In this document: in pieces, positions 54,500 through 63,623 of the stretch
How positions within the stretch are numbered: position 1 is the first letter of the stretch
How the letters are laid out: each line of letters starts with the position of its first letter
DNA from: Pedobacter foliorum
Lineage (GTDB): Bacteria; Bacteroidota; Bacteroidia; Sphingobacteriales; Sphingobacteriaceae
DNA length: 64,000 nt
Direction of reading: 5' to 3'
Assembly (NCBI RefSeq): GCF_013266735.1
Contig: NZ_JABSNU010000013.1
Coordinates: 1-64,000, forward strand
Notes under the pieces: model-generated
Seen by the model: only the letters and a program-made list of their open reading frames with translations
The model's database searches: none
What the model was told of the DNA's origin: nothing
Made by a program: the position numbers and the translations under genes

Positions 54500-54733
54500 A
54501 TGAAAAGATTATTTTTTGCCACTTTATTAGCAACAGTTGCTATAGGCGGAGCATTGACCACTAATGCAACAACTTTTTATGGTCCAAATCCAAACAATAC
54601 CCCTTACAGTTGTAACGGAGCTGTGACGCTATGTAGTACCGCAATTCCTCAGCAATTTGTATGGACACAGCCTGGAGAATCAGGCACTAAGATTAGGGTT
54701 ACTAATCTGCCAGTATCAGAGAAGTTTAATTAA
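54500..54733 (+). CDS. DUF6520-like small exported peptide
   Basis: A 77-residue protein with a signal peptide (about residues 1-24, MKRLFFATLLATVAIGGALT region). The mature part of about 53 residues contains two Cys (Cys38, Cys45) in PYSCNGAVTLCSTA, then FVWTQPGESG. The Cys spacing and size fit DUF6520, a family of unknown function. Neighbouring MauE and TlpA genes suggest that a disulfide or thiol state matters. ORFs overlap its end (the next gene is called from 54789). Confidence 0.75.
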   Translation: MKRLFFATLLATVAIGGALTTNATTFYGPNPNNTPYSCNGAVTLCSTAIPQQFVWTQPGESGTKIRVTNLPVSEKFN

Positions 54734-54788
54734 TAGTACCAATCTCCGCTTGGGCAATGGCCTGAGTGGAGATTTTAATTTTACCCCA

Positions 54789-55838
54789 ATGAAAAAGATT
54801 GGTATTATTCTGTTCATCATCTCTTTTTGTATCATGATGTTGATCTTATTCTTTCAACGAAGCCAACAAAATACAAGAAATGCCTTCAACAGAAAACTCA
54901 TTGCTCAGAAATTCAGGTTATCACGAGTGTTCCAGTTCCCCGATCCTGGCTTTGGCTTTGCATGGAAACCTGACAGTATGATCTATCTGAAAGATTACAA
55001 CAATGCGACGATGCAATATGTCATAGATCCGGTAAGAGGACATGTCAGAAAAATTAAGTTAGTAGTGCCTATCAAGTTCAACAAGCAGGGCGGGAATGTG
55101 AATTTTGACCGATGGGATACGACAGTTCATATGACCAATGGGATTGGTGAAATCGCTGCGATGTCCTCTTCCCGAAACCAGTTTTGGAAGTTATCCGGAA
55201 AGAGTTTTGATGAGCCCAGGTCATTTTCCGGCAATACACTGGTGGTAAGGTCATTTGTGAAAAATAAGTTGGAAAATCGTCTTGAACTGTTGAAGATCTC
55301 CCTTGCTCAGCAGGCATCGCCTGGTCAGTATTACGACTTGCCGCCACAAGTGGATGGCATTTTTTGTGCTGATGGCTGGCTCCATTATGATGCAAAAGCC
55401 GCCAGACTGTACTATATGTATTTTTACCGCGGCACTTTTTTGTGTCTGGATACAAACTTGAATTTACGTTATAAAGCCAAGACCATTGATACGGTGCAGT
55501 GGGCAAAAATTAGGGTTAACATGTATAACCAGCGGCTTAAGAATGGAGGGGCTATATTGCGAAAATCTCCGGCCGGATTGCCTACAATGGTCAACAAATA
55601 TTTTACTGTCAGTGGAAACCGTGTTTATATCCAATCCGGACTAAAAGCTGATAATGAAAGTGCTTCCAGTCGACGCAAACAGGAATCAATCGATGTTTAT
55701 GAAGGGAACAGTGGCAGGTACATTTATAGTTTCTACCTGCCAAAGTATCAAGGGCTAAATGTGCGTCAGTTTGAGGTTACTGACCATAACCTCATTGCCA
55801 TTTATGATAAATTTTTGGTGATATATCGTATGGGCTAA
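54789..55838 (+). CDS. Membrane-anchored protein, probable beta-propeller
   Basis: A 349-residue protein from the ATG at 54789 (MKKIGIILF), preferred to 54657 because it begins the signal anchor (about residues 3-22) and avoids overlap with the previous gene. The exported domain is rich in beta-type repeats such as WKLSGKSFDEPRSF, LYYMYFYRGTFLCLD and YIYSFYLPKYQG, consistent with a six-bladed propeller. Bacteroidota commonly carry such proteins beside MauE/DUF6520 genes. Function unknown. It is convergent with the tlpA-like gene, with only 11 bases between the stops. Confidence 0.7.
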   Translation: MKKIGIILFIISFCIMMLILFFQRSQQNTRNAFNRKLIAQKFRLSRVFQFPDPGFGFAWKPDSMIYLKDYNNATMQYVIDPVRGHVRKIKLVVPIKFNKQGGNVNFDRWDTTVHMTNGIGEIAAMSSSRNQFWKLSGKSFDEPRSFSGNTLVVRSFVKNKLENRLELLKISLAQQASPGQYYDLPPQVDGIFCADGWLHYDAKAARLYYMYFYRGTFLCLDTNLNLRYKAKTIDTVQWAKIRVNMYNQRLKNGGAILRKSPAGLPTMVNKYFTVSGNRVYIQSGLKADNESASSRRKQESIDVYEGNSGRYIYSFYLPKYQGLNVRQFEVTDHNLIAIYDKFLVIYRMG

Positions 55839-55849
55839 TATTGCCTGGT

Positions 55850-57367
55850 CTATCTTTCTGAAATGGCTTTATTGATAAGCCGAAGCAGCTCTTTTGGTGT
55901 GAAATAACCGGTTAGTTTAGCAACGATTTGATGTTGCTTATCTACGAGCAATACAAAGGGAGCTGCATTTACCTCATAATATTTTGAGAGGGAATGGCCT
56001 AGCAAACCAGTTCCTGCTCCCGTGAACACATTCAGATATGCTTTTGAGGTGTAGGTTCCGGTGTTCAGGCTTTCTATCCATCTTTTTCTGTCCTTGTCTG
56101 TGTTGACACTTAAAAATTTGAATTCTTTCTGGTCCTTTAAAGCTGGCCAGACCTGTGATTCAAATAGATGATGGAACTGTGCGCAGCCACCACAGCCGGT
56201 CCCCCACATATCAATGATAAATACTTTACCTTTTAATGCCGAGGTATTAAAAACATTGCCCTGGAGATCGGTGAAGTCAGTATCATAAAATGGCCTCCCT
56301 TTCGCCAGTTTAGTTTTTTTGGACATGATTTCTTTTCCCTGCTTAGAGGTTAGGAATGGACTGGCATCGATGACCAGAGAGTCGTAAGTTATGGGGTCAT
56401 AACGGGAGATGTATTGTAATGATTTTCCATCCATAAGAAACTGGCTCAGCAGCCTTTCCTTGATTTCAGGTTGGCCTGTATGATGTTTCAACAGCTCATA
56501 AAATGTCCGAAGGTCCGCACCTTTGCCGGAGCCCTTCAGCAATGCTTCGGTTTTATAGTGCCTCAGCAGCCCACTGAAATGCTCCGGGCTTAAGAGGCTT
56601 TGCGTATCCTGCTCTTGTTCGGTATCAAAGAAGGTTTGGTTAAAAGCTGCCTTAAGGATCTGCTGCACCTCAGGTCCCTTTTTATGATAAGCTACTCTGT
56701 AACCGTCACTGATGTAGTCGCCCCATTCGGTATCGTACCGGGCAAACTGGTAATCGATCAATTTTCGCATTGAAGGGCTGATTTGCACCTCAGAGCTGTC
56801 GATAAGTTGTTGTTTTTTCTGCATGTTTGTTTTTAACAAGCTGGCCAGCTTATCCAGCTTTTGCTGAACCTCTGTTGGGGTATCCGATTCTTTGAGTTCA
56901 GTGTATAGGCTAGTGAAATTATCTTTTACTCTTTGCAATGCTGCAATGAGGTTGTATTTAGCAGCACCCTTTCCGGTGAATAATAAATTATCGTCTCCGG
57001 CGGTTTCTGTGAGGGCTATATGAATGTCGTCCCCAGGTTCGGCATACCAGGAAAGCGAAAACCATCCCAAGGTCTCGACGCGGTCTGCCTGAAGAACTTT
57101 GATCACAAAAAACAGGGGCTTATCTAATGCAGGAATACGGAAACTAAAAGTTCCGTCATTGTTGACTTTGGCCTTGTAATCAACCGAAGAATCCCAAAAA
57201 TTCGCGTTGGGATAGGTCCAGACCAATACACTGTCAGGTTGCTTTTTTTTACTGTACTTAAATGTACCTGAAAAGATAGCGTCTTTCTGAATGTGTTGTG
57301 CGTTTAACTTTGCAGTAAATAGTAAGAATAGGCCCGTTATCAGGCTCATGTAATGTATGGTTTTCAT
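55850..57367 (-). CDS. TlpA-family thiol-disulfide protein with DUF4369-like domain
   Basis: A 505-residue exported protein with a signal peptide (about residues 1-23, ending LNAQ). A DUF4369-like beta domain (about 25-140) leads into a helical middle (about 140-360) and a C-terminal thioredoxin domain (about 365-505). The active site is CGGC (about 390-393) in WGTGCGGCAQ, with AAPFVLLVD for the cis-Pro loop. It is the third gene after susC-susD, so it probably acts on cargo or components of that transport system in the periplasm. Confidence 0.85.
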   Translation of the reverse strand: MKTIHYMSLITGLFLLFTAKLNAQHIQKDAIFSGTFKYSKKKQPDSVLVWTYPNANFWDSSVDYKAKVNNDGTFSFRIPALDKPLFFVIKVLQADRVETLGWFSLSWYAEPGDDIHIALTETAGDDNLLFTGKGAAKYNLIAALQRVKDNFTSLYTELKESDTPTEVQQKLDKLASLLKTNMQKKQQLIDSSEVQISPSMRKLIDYQFARYDTEWGDYISDGYRVAYHKKGPEVQQILKAAFNQTFFDTEQEQDTQSLLSPEHFSGLLRHYKTEALLKGSGKGADLRTFYELLKHHTGQPEIKERLLSQFLMDGKSLQYISRYDPITYDSLVIDASPFLTSKQGKEIMSKKTKLAKGRPFYDTDFTDLQGNVFNTSALKGKVFIIDMWGTGCGGCAQFHHLFESQVWPALKDQKEFKFLSVNTDKDRKRWIESLNTGTYTSKAYLNVFTGAGTGLLGHSLSKYYEVNAAPFVLLVDKQHQIVAKLTGYFTPKELLRLINKAISER

Positions 57368-57424
57368 GAAATGAATTTTATTAAGCAGCGCACTTTGAGG
57401 CGCTGTTTAGGTGTACATGTAGGT

Positions 57425-58798
57425 TTAATACCCTTCGTTTTGATTGATTTGATGATTTCTGCTGATTTCATCCGTTGGAATCGGGTAAAGGATGTCAGTG
57501 GACTTCCAACCAGCCTTTAAAGGGGAAAGTATGGCCGTGCTCAGCCCGCTCCGTTTCAAGTCAAACCAGCGGTGACCCCATTCTGCAAAAAGTTCTGTCT
57601 GGCGTTCATGCTGAATGGCGGTTAACAACTGGATTTGATTGATATCAGAATGAGTGTTTTTGATAGGCAGAAGCCCGGCCCTGTGTCTGATCTGGTCCAG
57701 ATCGGTCGCGCTTTCGGTCAGTTTGTTTTGCCTCGCCCTGGCTTCGGCCCGAATCAGGTATTGTTCGGCCAGACGGAAGACTACAGAATACTCCGAGATG
57801 GTTGTAGAGGATTTTACTTTGTATTTGTAAGGGAAATCATAACTTCCGGTTTGATCTGTATAATTTCCGACCCAGGCAGTTTTTCGTTTGTCATCTGGCT
57901 CAAAAGCAGTACTGGCAAAGCTTGTTCTTAAGGATACATAATCGGGAGTACCCTGGAGAATAAACAAATTGCCCTCCTGGCTGTTGGTGTTTGCGGAGGG
58001 AAAAATGGACCAAATGATTTCTTTGCTGTTTTTAATAAAAACCTCGTCAAGACCGACCAGGTCGTATATGTTGGATTTGCTGATGACCAATGAAGCATAT
58101 TTCTCCGCATTCTGCCAGTCTTTCATATACAGGTAAGTTCTGGCCAGTAGGGCCTCAGCTGCTGCACGGTTCGGCCGGACGCGTTCCCCGCTTACATAGG
58201 TATCGGTCAGGAGACGTTCTGCTGTTTCCAGATCAGCAATAATCTGCTGATAGACCGCTGCCTCTGGTGCGCGGGGATTATTTCGGCTTTCACGATAGTC
58301 TGAATTCAGCTGGAGTGGCACGGGTCCAAAAAGATTGACCAGGTAGAAATAACAAAATGCCCGTACAAAATGTGCTTCTCCTTCCAGTTGTGAGCGGACT
58401 GTGGCACTAATGCCTTTAGAAGCACTCAGCCCTTCCAGGATCGCGTTGACGGTATAGATATGGGTATAGGGCAATGCGTAAAGGGAACCGATGCTGGTAT
58501 TTTGAGGATGGAGTTCGTTTTCGTAAAATTCCACCAGGCTCGAATTGTAGTTTTCAAATTCATCTGATGACAGGCCGCATACAGAGGTGATGCTGGCATT
58601 TCCACCAGAGGCATATCCTGAATTTGCCATGCCGCTGTAAATTCCGGTAACAGCTGAGGTTGCGACTTCATCATTTTTAAATATTTGTGCTGCCGATAGG
58701 CTGTCTTTTGGCGCATCTATGTCCAGGAACTTTTTACAGGATGATTGAAGGCAAATGATGACCCCGGAAATGAGGTAAATTAGTTTGATATTTTTCAT
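57425..58798 (-). CDS. SusD/RagB-family outer-membrane lipoprotein
   Basis: A 457-residue lipoprotein; the lipobox places the lipidated Cys at residue 21 (LQSSC). The SusD fold with TPR helices is shown by FLDIDAPKDSLSAAQIF, HFVRAFCYFYLVNLFGPVPL, RPNRAAAEALLARTYLYMKDW, and the ending with IPTDEISRN-x-x-INQNEGY. SusD proteins cap SusC transporters and bind nutrients, often glycans or peptides. It lies ten bases after susC. Confidence 0.93.
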   Translation of the reverse strand: MKNIKLIYLISGVIICLQSSCKKFLDIDAPKDSLSAAQIFKNDEVATSAVTGIYSGMANSGYASGGNASITSVCGLSSDEFENYNSSLVEFYENELHPQNTSIGSLYALPYTHIYTVNAILEGLSASKGISATVRSQLEGEAHFVRAFCYFYLVNLFGPVPLQLNSDYRESRNNPRAPEAAVYQQIIADLETAERLLTDTYVSGERVRPNRAAAEALLARTYLYMKDWQNAEKYASLVISKSNIYDLVGLDEVFIKNSKEIIWSIFPSANTNSQEGNLFILQGTPDYVSLRTSFASTAFEPDDKRKTAWVGNYTDQTGSYDFPYKYKVKSSTTISEYSVVFRLAEQYLIRAEARARQNKLTESATDLDQIRHRAGLLPIKNTHSDINQIQLLTAIQHERQTELFAEWGHRWFDLKRSGLSTAILSPLKAGWKSTDILYPIPTDEISRNHQINQNEGY

Positions 58799-58808
58799 GA
58801 CCCTAGTG

Positions 58809-61800
58809 TTAAAAGGTTAGATTTAAACCCACAGAAAATACGCGAAGCGGTGGTAAGCTGAGCATGCTCAGACTCTCCGGGTCCAGTCCCTTGTATTTGC
58901 TGAAGGTGAGTACATTCTGTCCTTGTATATTCAGTGATGCTTGTTTGATCCTGACAGCCGAAAGCAGTTTCGCTGGTAAAATATAGGAAACAGAGATATT
59001 TTTTAAGCGGATATAGGAAGCGTCCTGAATGGCCATGCCACCTTCATTTTTTGCATCGCTGAAAATGGTGTTGGCACTGTTGGTGGTGCTGAACCTTTGG
59101 ACTTGGGACTGGTCACCGGGCTGTTGCCATCTATCCAGAACGATGGTGAGCTGATTGCCATACGGGGTTTCTGGTGTCCACCTGCCCGGCGTGAAAGTGG
59201 TCGTGCTCATGTAATTGTTGCCGTTTTGCTTCACGAAAGAGAAGAGGAAATCTAAACTGAACTGTTTATATCGCAGGGAGTTCTGGATTCCCCCAAAAAA
59301 ATACTGGCCGGTAAATTTATAACGATAGCGGTCGACATCGTCTAAGGTACCGTTACCGTCATAATCCTCGATGTCATAAAATCCTGTTTGTGGATTAACC
59401 CCATTTACATGATAATTTCTGCGAATGGACAAGGGTTGTCCGATAATGTAATTGTAGGCATCATCGGAACTTTCAAGTCCGGGATAGGCAATGAGCCTGC
59501 TCTTGGGGATACTCATGTTGAATGCGGCTGACCAGGTTAAGTTTGTTTTGTTGATCAGCTTAAAATTTGTTCCGATCTCTAGTCCTGAGTTTTCAATAGT
59601 GGCCGGGCGGTTGGCAGTGATGGTGGAACTGCCTGTACTCAAAGGCAGGGGATCTCCAATCAGCTGGTTTGATGAGCGGTTTCTGTACCAGGAAACTTCC
59701 AGATTGATCTTGTCCTGCCAGAACCCTAGCTGAACGGCTGCTTCCAGTTTCCGGTTGGTCTCCCAGGCAAAGTCGGGGTTCCCGACACGGCCGGTGTTGG
59801 GTCTGACAGTTGCTTTTCCCTGGTAACTATTTCCGGAGTACCATAGCTGCAGGTAGCCGTAGTCAGGAATCTGGTCATTACCGGTTATCCCATAGCTTGC
59901 TCGCAACTTGCCAAAGGTCAAAAAACGGAGGTTTTCTTTAAACAGCGTTTCTTCGGAAAATATCCAGGCTGCTCCGATGGCTCCGAAATTGGCGAACTGC
60001 CGGTCTTGTCCAAACCTGCTTGAGCCGTCGCGCCGTCCGGTCAGGTTCATAAAGTACTTTCCACCCAGACTATAATTCAAACGGGCAAAGATAGCGGTAT
60101 AGCGGTATTGGGAATAGGTGACCTGGTAGGGCAGGACATTAGCTGCGGATAGGATGTTTTCCATGAGCTCGTCGCTACTGAAACCAGAGGCCTCCAGTGC
60201 CTTCATTTCATTTCTGTTTTCCTGGAAAGTCAAACCAACTAATGCTTCCAGGCGCCCGGAGCCAAGTTTTGTGCTGTAATTCAGCTGGGGCTCAGCCTGC
60301 CAGGTGTTGTTGCGCGCGTTGGCGAAATAGCTGACCCTGGAAGCTGCGGTTGCGTTGTTGACCGGTGCAAATGAAGCAAGAGGGATTTTGTTTAATTCCT
60401 CTCTGATCTGCGTGGTGTAACCAAATGAACCCTTCAGTTCTAGATTTCGCCACAGTTTATAGCTTAGGTTTAGGTTCGCGATCAGGTTGTCTGTTGCCGC
60501 TTTGTTCGTGCGCAGCATTAAGGCCATGGGGTTGATGTATACTGTTTTGTTTGCCCAGTTCAAGTTCCCGGAGGCATCATACAGGTCAGGTGCATTAGGG
60601 GCAAGCGCCAGGAATTGGGTAAGGTCATTTCTGGGCAGGATGCTGTTGGTACGCGAATAGTTTGTGCTGAAGCTGGCCCGGAAGGGGCTCTCTGGGGAGC
60701 CTATGTCCAGGCTGGAATGCATGCCGCCCCGATTAAAGCCAAATGATCCGGGATAGACCGTTCCTTCGCGATAGTAATTTCCACCCAGCAGGTAGCTGAT
60801 CTTTCCGGAGCTGCCGCTGAGGTTGAGCGCGGCATTGGTCATGGGTGCTGCACCGCCAATCAGTTCTTTTTGCCAGTTGGTATAGCTATCTGCTGCCCAG
60901 GTGCCATTCACATCAAAATCTCTTGTGGTGGGTGTTAAACCGTCATTTTTGAAGGCTTCACGGCGCATTCCCAGGTATTGTTCGGTGTTCAGCAGTTCGG
61001 CTCGTCGATCTACCGCAGCGGCACCCTGTGAGAAAACCGCATTCAGACGGCTGTCTCCAGTCCGGTTCTTTTTGGTTTTGATGAGTATGACTCCATTGGC
61101 ACCTCTTGAGCCGTAAATTGCTGTTGCATCGGCGTCTTTTAAAACCTCAATGGTTTCAATGTCATAGGGATTCAATAGGCTCAGTGGGTTTGCCCCGTTA
61201 TTCCCCAGGATATTGCCTCCGTAGTTAAACGAAATGTTGGTTGAGGGATAAGATACCCCATCGACAATATATAAAGGATCATTGCCACTAGTGATGCTGT
61301 TGCGTCCTCTAATTTGAACGGAGAAGCCACCCCCTGGCAATCCTGTTTGTTGTGTGATGGCGACACCCGGAACTCGTCCCTGCAAGGCCTGTAAGGGATT
61401 GTTGACGGGCTGTTTTTCTATCGTTTGTGAGCTGATGCGTGAAATGGACCCTGTCCGTTCGCGCTCTTTCACCGTATAGTACCCTGCATTGATCTCGACT
61501 TCCTGCAGCTGGCTCCGGAGCTCTCGCATGAAGATTTTGAATTTGTCTTCCCTCCCCATGATATAGTCCATGGACTGAGTTTCATATCCGGTGTAGGAGA
61601 AGATGACAGTCCCTTTTTTTGTTTTACTGACCAGGGAAAATTTACCGTTTTGGTCTGTCGTGGCGCTGATGTCGGTATCCATGATTTTAATGGTAACACC
61701 CGCTAAAGGTTTTCGGTCTTGTGTATATATGGTTCCTGTGATGGTGTCCTGCTCCTGACTTTGTAATCTAAAAATTAAGCATAGTATGGCCAGGACGATG

Positions 61801-61820
61801 GTTAGTATCGTTTTTTTCAT
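58809..61820 (-). CDS. SusC/RagA-family TonB-linked outer-membrane transporter
   Basis: A 1003-residue transporter. A signal peptide (about 1-21) precedes a carboxypeptidase-regulatory-like domain (about 27-110: TGTIYTQDRKPLAGVTIKI), then a plug domain (about 120-240: NPLQALQGRVPGV, DPLYIVDGVSYP, IYGSRGANGVILIKTK). A 22-strand barrel ends in the aromatic NLTF. SusC imports oligosaccharides or peptides with energy from TonB. It heads the susC-susD-tlpA operon. No CAZyme lies beside it, so a peptide or other substrate is as likely as a glycan. Confidence 0.93.
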   Translation of the reverse strand: MKKTILTIVLAILCLIFRLQSQEQDTITGTIYTQDRKPLAGVTIKIMDTDISATTDQNGKFSLVSKTKKGTVIFSYTGYETQSMDYIMGREDKFKIFMRELRSQLQEVEINAGYYTVKERERTGSISRISSQTIEKQPVNNPLQALQGRVPGVAITQQTGLPGGGFSVQIRGRNSITSGNDPLYIVDGVSYPSTNISFNYGGNILGNNGANPLSLLNPYDIETIEVLKDADATAIYGSRGANGVILIKTKKNRTGDSRLNAVFSQGAAAVDRRAELLNTEQYLGMRREAFKNDGLTPTTRDFDVNGTWAADSYTNWQKELIGGAAPMTNAALNLSGSSGKISYLLGGNYYREGTVYPGSFGFNRGGMHSSLDIGSPESPFRASFSTNYSRTNSILPRNDLTQFLALAPNAPDLYDASGNLNWANKTVYINPMALMLRTNKAATDNLIANLNLSYKLWRNLELKGSFGYTTQIREELNKIPLASFAPVNNATAASRVSYFANARNNTWQAEPQLNYSTKLGSGRLEALVGLTFQENRNEMKALEASGFSSDELMENILSAANVLPYQVTYSQYRYTAIFARLNYSLGGKYFMNLTGRRDGSSRFGQDRQFANFGAIGAAWIFSEETLFKENLRFLTFGKLRASYGITGNDQIPDYGYLQLWYSGNSYQGKATVRPNTGRVGNPDFAWETNRKLEAAVQLGFWQDKINLEVSWYRNRSSNQLIGDPLPLSTGSSTITANRPATIENSGLEIGTNFKLINKTNLTWSAAFNMSIPKSRLIAYPGLESSDDAYNYIIGQPLSIRRNYHVNGVNPQTGFYDIEDYDGNGTLDDVDRYRYKFTGQYFFGGIQNSLRYKQFSLDFLFSFVKQNGNNYMSTTTFTPGRWTPETPYGNQLTIVLDRWQQPGDQSQVQRFSTTNSANTIFSDAKNEGGMAIQDASYIRLKNISVSYILPAKLLSAVRIKQASLNIQGQNVLTFSKYKGLDPESLSMLSLPPLRVFSVGLNLTF

Positions 61821-61931
61821 ATCAGTTTTTATGTCGGTTAGTTGAAAGATTGGACTTGGATCAAAGCCAGGCGGTCGTGCGGCTCCCTAATTCCGATTAA
61901 TTACACTCCCGCCGGCTTTGAAATGACGTAA

Positions 61932-61997
61932 CTATTCCGGAGCTCTGATGATGAGTTTAAAGATGTTGTTGTAAGTAGATTGAATAGTAGTTCTCAT
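61932..61997 (-). CDS. Possible 21-residue leader peptide upstream of susC
   Basis: A short minus-strand ORF (begins MRTTIQSTYNN, ends IIRAPE) ending 111 bases before the susC ATG. Its upstream sequence TTTTCAACTAAC resembles TTTCAACTAAC before susC, suggesting two translation-initiation regions of common origin. It could be a leader peptide; no other support is visible. Confidence 0.3.
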   Translation of the reverse strand: MRTTIQSTYNNIFKLIIRAPE

Positions 61998-62060
61998 ATT
62001 TATTTTTCGTTAGTTGAAAATTATATGAGTCTCGGGAATGAGGAGGATGCTATATACAGA

Positions 62061-62150
62061 TGCACTATAGCGAGCTCTAAATACCATACTGGCAGGCTTC
62101 TGACAGCCGTGGGAACGGAATTACAATAGAGCCCATAACGCTATAGTGCA
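62061..62150. repeat. Inverted repeat in the susC upstream region
   Basis: TGCACTATAGCG (62061-62072) and CGCTATAGTGCA (62139-62150) are perfect 12-bp inverted repeats. The inner parts continue as CGAGCTCTA and TAGAGC with a small offset. The pair could frame a small mobile sequence, a regulator-binding region, or a structured leader. The rest of 61821-62385 is AT-rich without a clear gene. Confidence 0.55.
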
Positions 62151-62385
62151 CCCAAAAGTACACAAAATAATGTCATGGGCATTAATCTATTGTCTCTTCC
62201 CTTGAATGTCAGAATTTGCCAGTCGAGACTCTTTGTTAATACCTCTCAATTAGAAGTTTTTGATCTTTATTTTTTTATATGATCATGTAATATCAATTGT
62301 TAAATGTAAATATAATAATCTGAGCTCTAAAAAACAAATAAATCGTTAATAATGAGGACAGAATTGTGTCTTTTTTTGTTCCGTT

Positions 62386-62943
62386 ATGGAGCAGAAACAT
62401 CAAATTAGAGCAGAAATAGTAGGAAAACAAATAACATCGTTGCTTGCTCAATCGGGAATCAGCATCGTAGGTTTAGCGCAAGCAATAGAAATGTCTGTTA
62501 ACCACCTCCGGACCATAAAAAATGGAAAAGCATCTATTTCAAGTAAAACAGCTGGAAAGATTGCTGACTTTTTTGAAGTTGAGTTAGGAGACCTATTTTC
62601 CTCTAAAATTCTTAAGCTAAAAAAGTGGAAGGATATTAAAACCATTAGAGCATTTTATAATGCGAATGAGCATAATCCTCAATTTTTCCTTCATAGAAGA
62701 GGAGAGAACAGCGTAGCTTTTTTTTTGAATAAAAGCATTCTTCCTTCTGGATTCTTATTTAATGAAAAAGAAGTTAACGAAATTAAATCGTTTATAAAAA
62801 ATGAATTTAATAAAGATTTTACAAGTAAGGAATTATCTAGACAGCTTAATAGGCTTGTCGATTCAGGTATCTTAACTAGGCAGGATAAAACAGGCAGAAA
62901 AAGTATATTCCTTTATAAATTGAAAAGGCTTGCAGATAACTAG
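62386..62943 (+). CDS. XRE-family helix-turn-helix regulator
   Basis: A 185-residue regulator. The N-terminal XRE helix-turn-helix (about residues 14-65) contains GISIVGLAQAIEMSVNHL and ISSKTAGKIADFFEVELGDL (20 residues). The C-terminal part (about 120-180) resembles a second winged-helix domain (NKDFTSKELSRQLNRLVDSG, then GILTRQDKTGRKSIF). It is divergent from the susC operon across 565 bases. Target unknown; the susC operon is one possibility. Confidence 0.8.
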   Translation: MEQKHQIRAEIVGKQITSLLAQSGISIVGLAQAIEMSVNHLRTIKNGKASISSKTAGKIADFFEVELGDLFSSKILKLKKWKDIKTIRAFYNANEHNPQFFLHRRGENSVAFFLNKSILPSGFLFNEKEVNEIKSFIKNEFNKDFTSKELSRQLNRLVDSGILTRQDKTGRKSIFLYKLKRLADN

Positions 62944-63071
62944 ATAAAACAATTCTAGTCGCATTTAAAGCAGTCGATCCTTCGTTTTGATTCGAGAATT
63001 GTTCAAATACCTTTATTTATTTGTTTTGAACATTTTGGAATTGTTGTTTACCAAATCACTCTGCCTTTTTC

Positions 63072-63293
63072 CTAGGTAATCCATAGTAAAGCTTGTTCCG
63101 TTTTTTTATGCGTAGTGGCTTCTGTTTTGGCGTCAATGATCCAAACCAAGCAATCCTTTTGAAAAAACAGAGATTTGCTTTTGAAAACTTCTTCAGCTTC
63201 TGGATATAATACGGGCGCTGTCGCAAAATAATCAGGTACTTCAATTGTGCTAGGGGCTTCTGCTTTTTGTAGCTTTGACTTTTTATGCCTTGT
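63072..63293 (-). pseudogene. Decayed YdeI/OmpD-like C-terminal fragment
   Basis: A 73-codon minus-strand frame without a start. TIEVPDYFATAPVLYPEAEE then VFKSKSLFF, and LVWIIDAKTEATTHKK, match the end of the YdeI/OmpD-associated family. A TAG then stops the frame where the family continues into a conserved GK motif; the codons after it (EKGRVIW) still follow the family pattern. This suggests a nonsense mutation in a degraded gene. Confidence 0.5.
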
Positions 63294-63303
63294 TCATTTT
63301 CAT

Positions 63304-63441
63304 CTAGTCTTCTATAATCTCAATACCATGTTGATTAAGTTGCTCAACGTACAACTTCATCGTGTTGCGTTGTCCCGGTGAATGCGAAGCAGGAACCCAT
63401 GTCCCTGGCTTTTGCACTGGTTGAATGAGATAAATTTTGGG
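63304..63441 (-). pseudogene. Start-less fragment of unknown protein
   Basis: A 45-codon minus-strand frame, IYLIQPVQKPGTWVPASHSP followed by GQRNTMKLYVEQLNQHGIEI, ending in a TAG. It has no start codon and is bounded by a stop upstream. The residue pattern is protein-like, but I do not recognise the family. It lies next to the YdeI-like remnant. Confidence 0.3.
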
Positions 63442-63470
63442 TCAAACGGAAAGGTTAGCTCATTTAAGAG

Positions 63471-63518
63471 CAATAGGGGTTTCTCCCTATTTTTCAGAAT
63501 AGGGAGAATTCCCTATTG
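63471..63518 (+). promoter_or_regulatory. Long leader hairpin upstream of rteC
   Basis: CAATAGGG pairs with CCCTATTG, and inside it TTCTCCCTAT (63481-63490) pairs with ATAGGGAGAA (63499-63508): an 18-bp stem with one 2x2 internal loop and an 8-base loop. The decamer TTCTCCCTAT occurs again at 63616-63625 across the rteC start codon. The site is a good candidate for control of rteC at the DNA or RNA level. Confidence 0.6.
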
Positions 63519-63623
63519 ACGTATTTGCCTTTAAATGTCACATTAGAGGCAATAATGAACTGCCTTGATGGTTTTTCATCTGGTGGTGATTTCTTACTGA
63601 TTTTTGTTAAACTCATTCTCCCT

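Noticed and set aside
54657..54788. Longer start for the propeller protein
   Set aside because: It would overlap the DUF6520-like gene and lacks a signal peptide, whereas the ATG at 54789 begins a clear membrane anchor.
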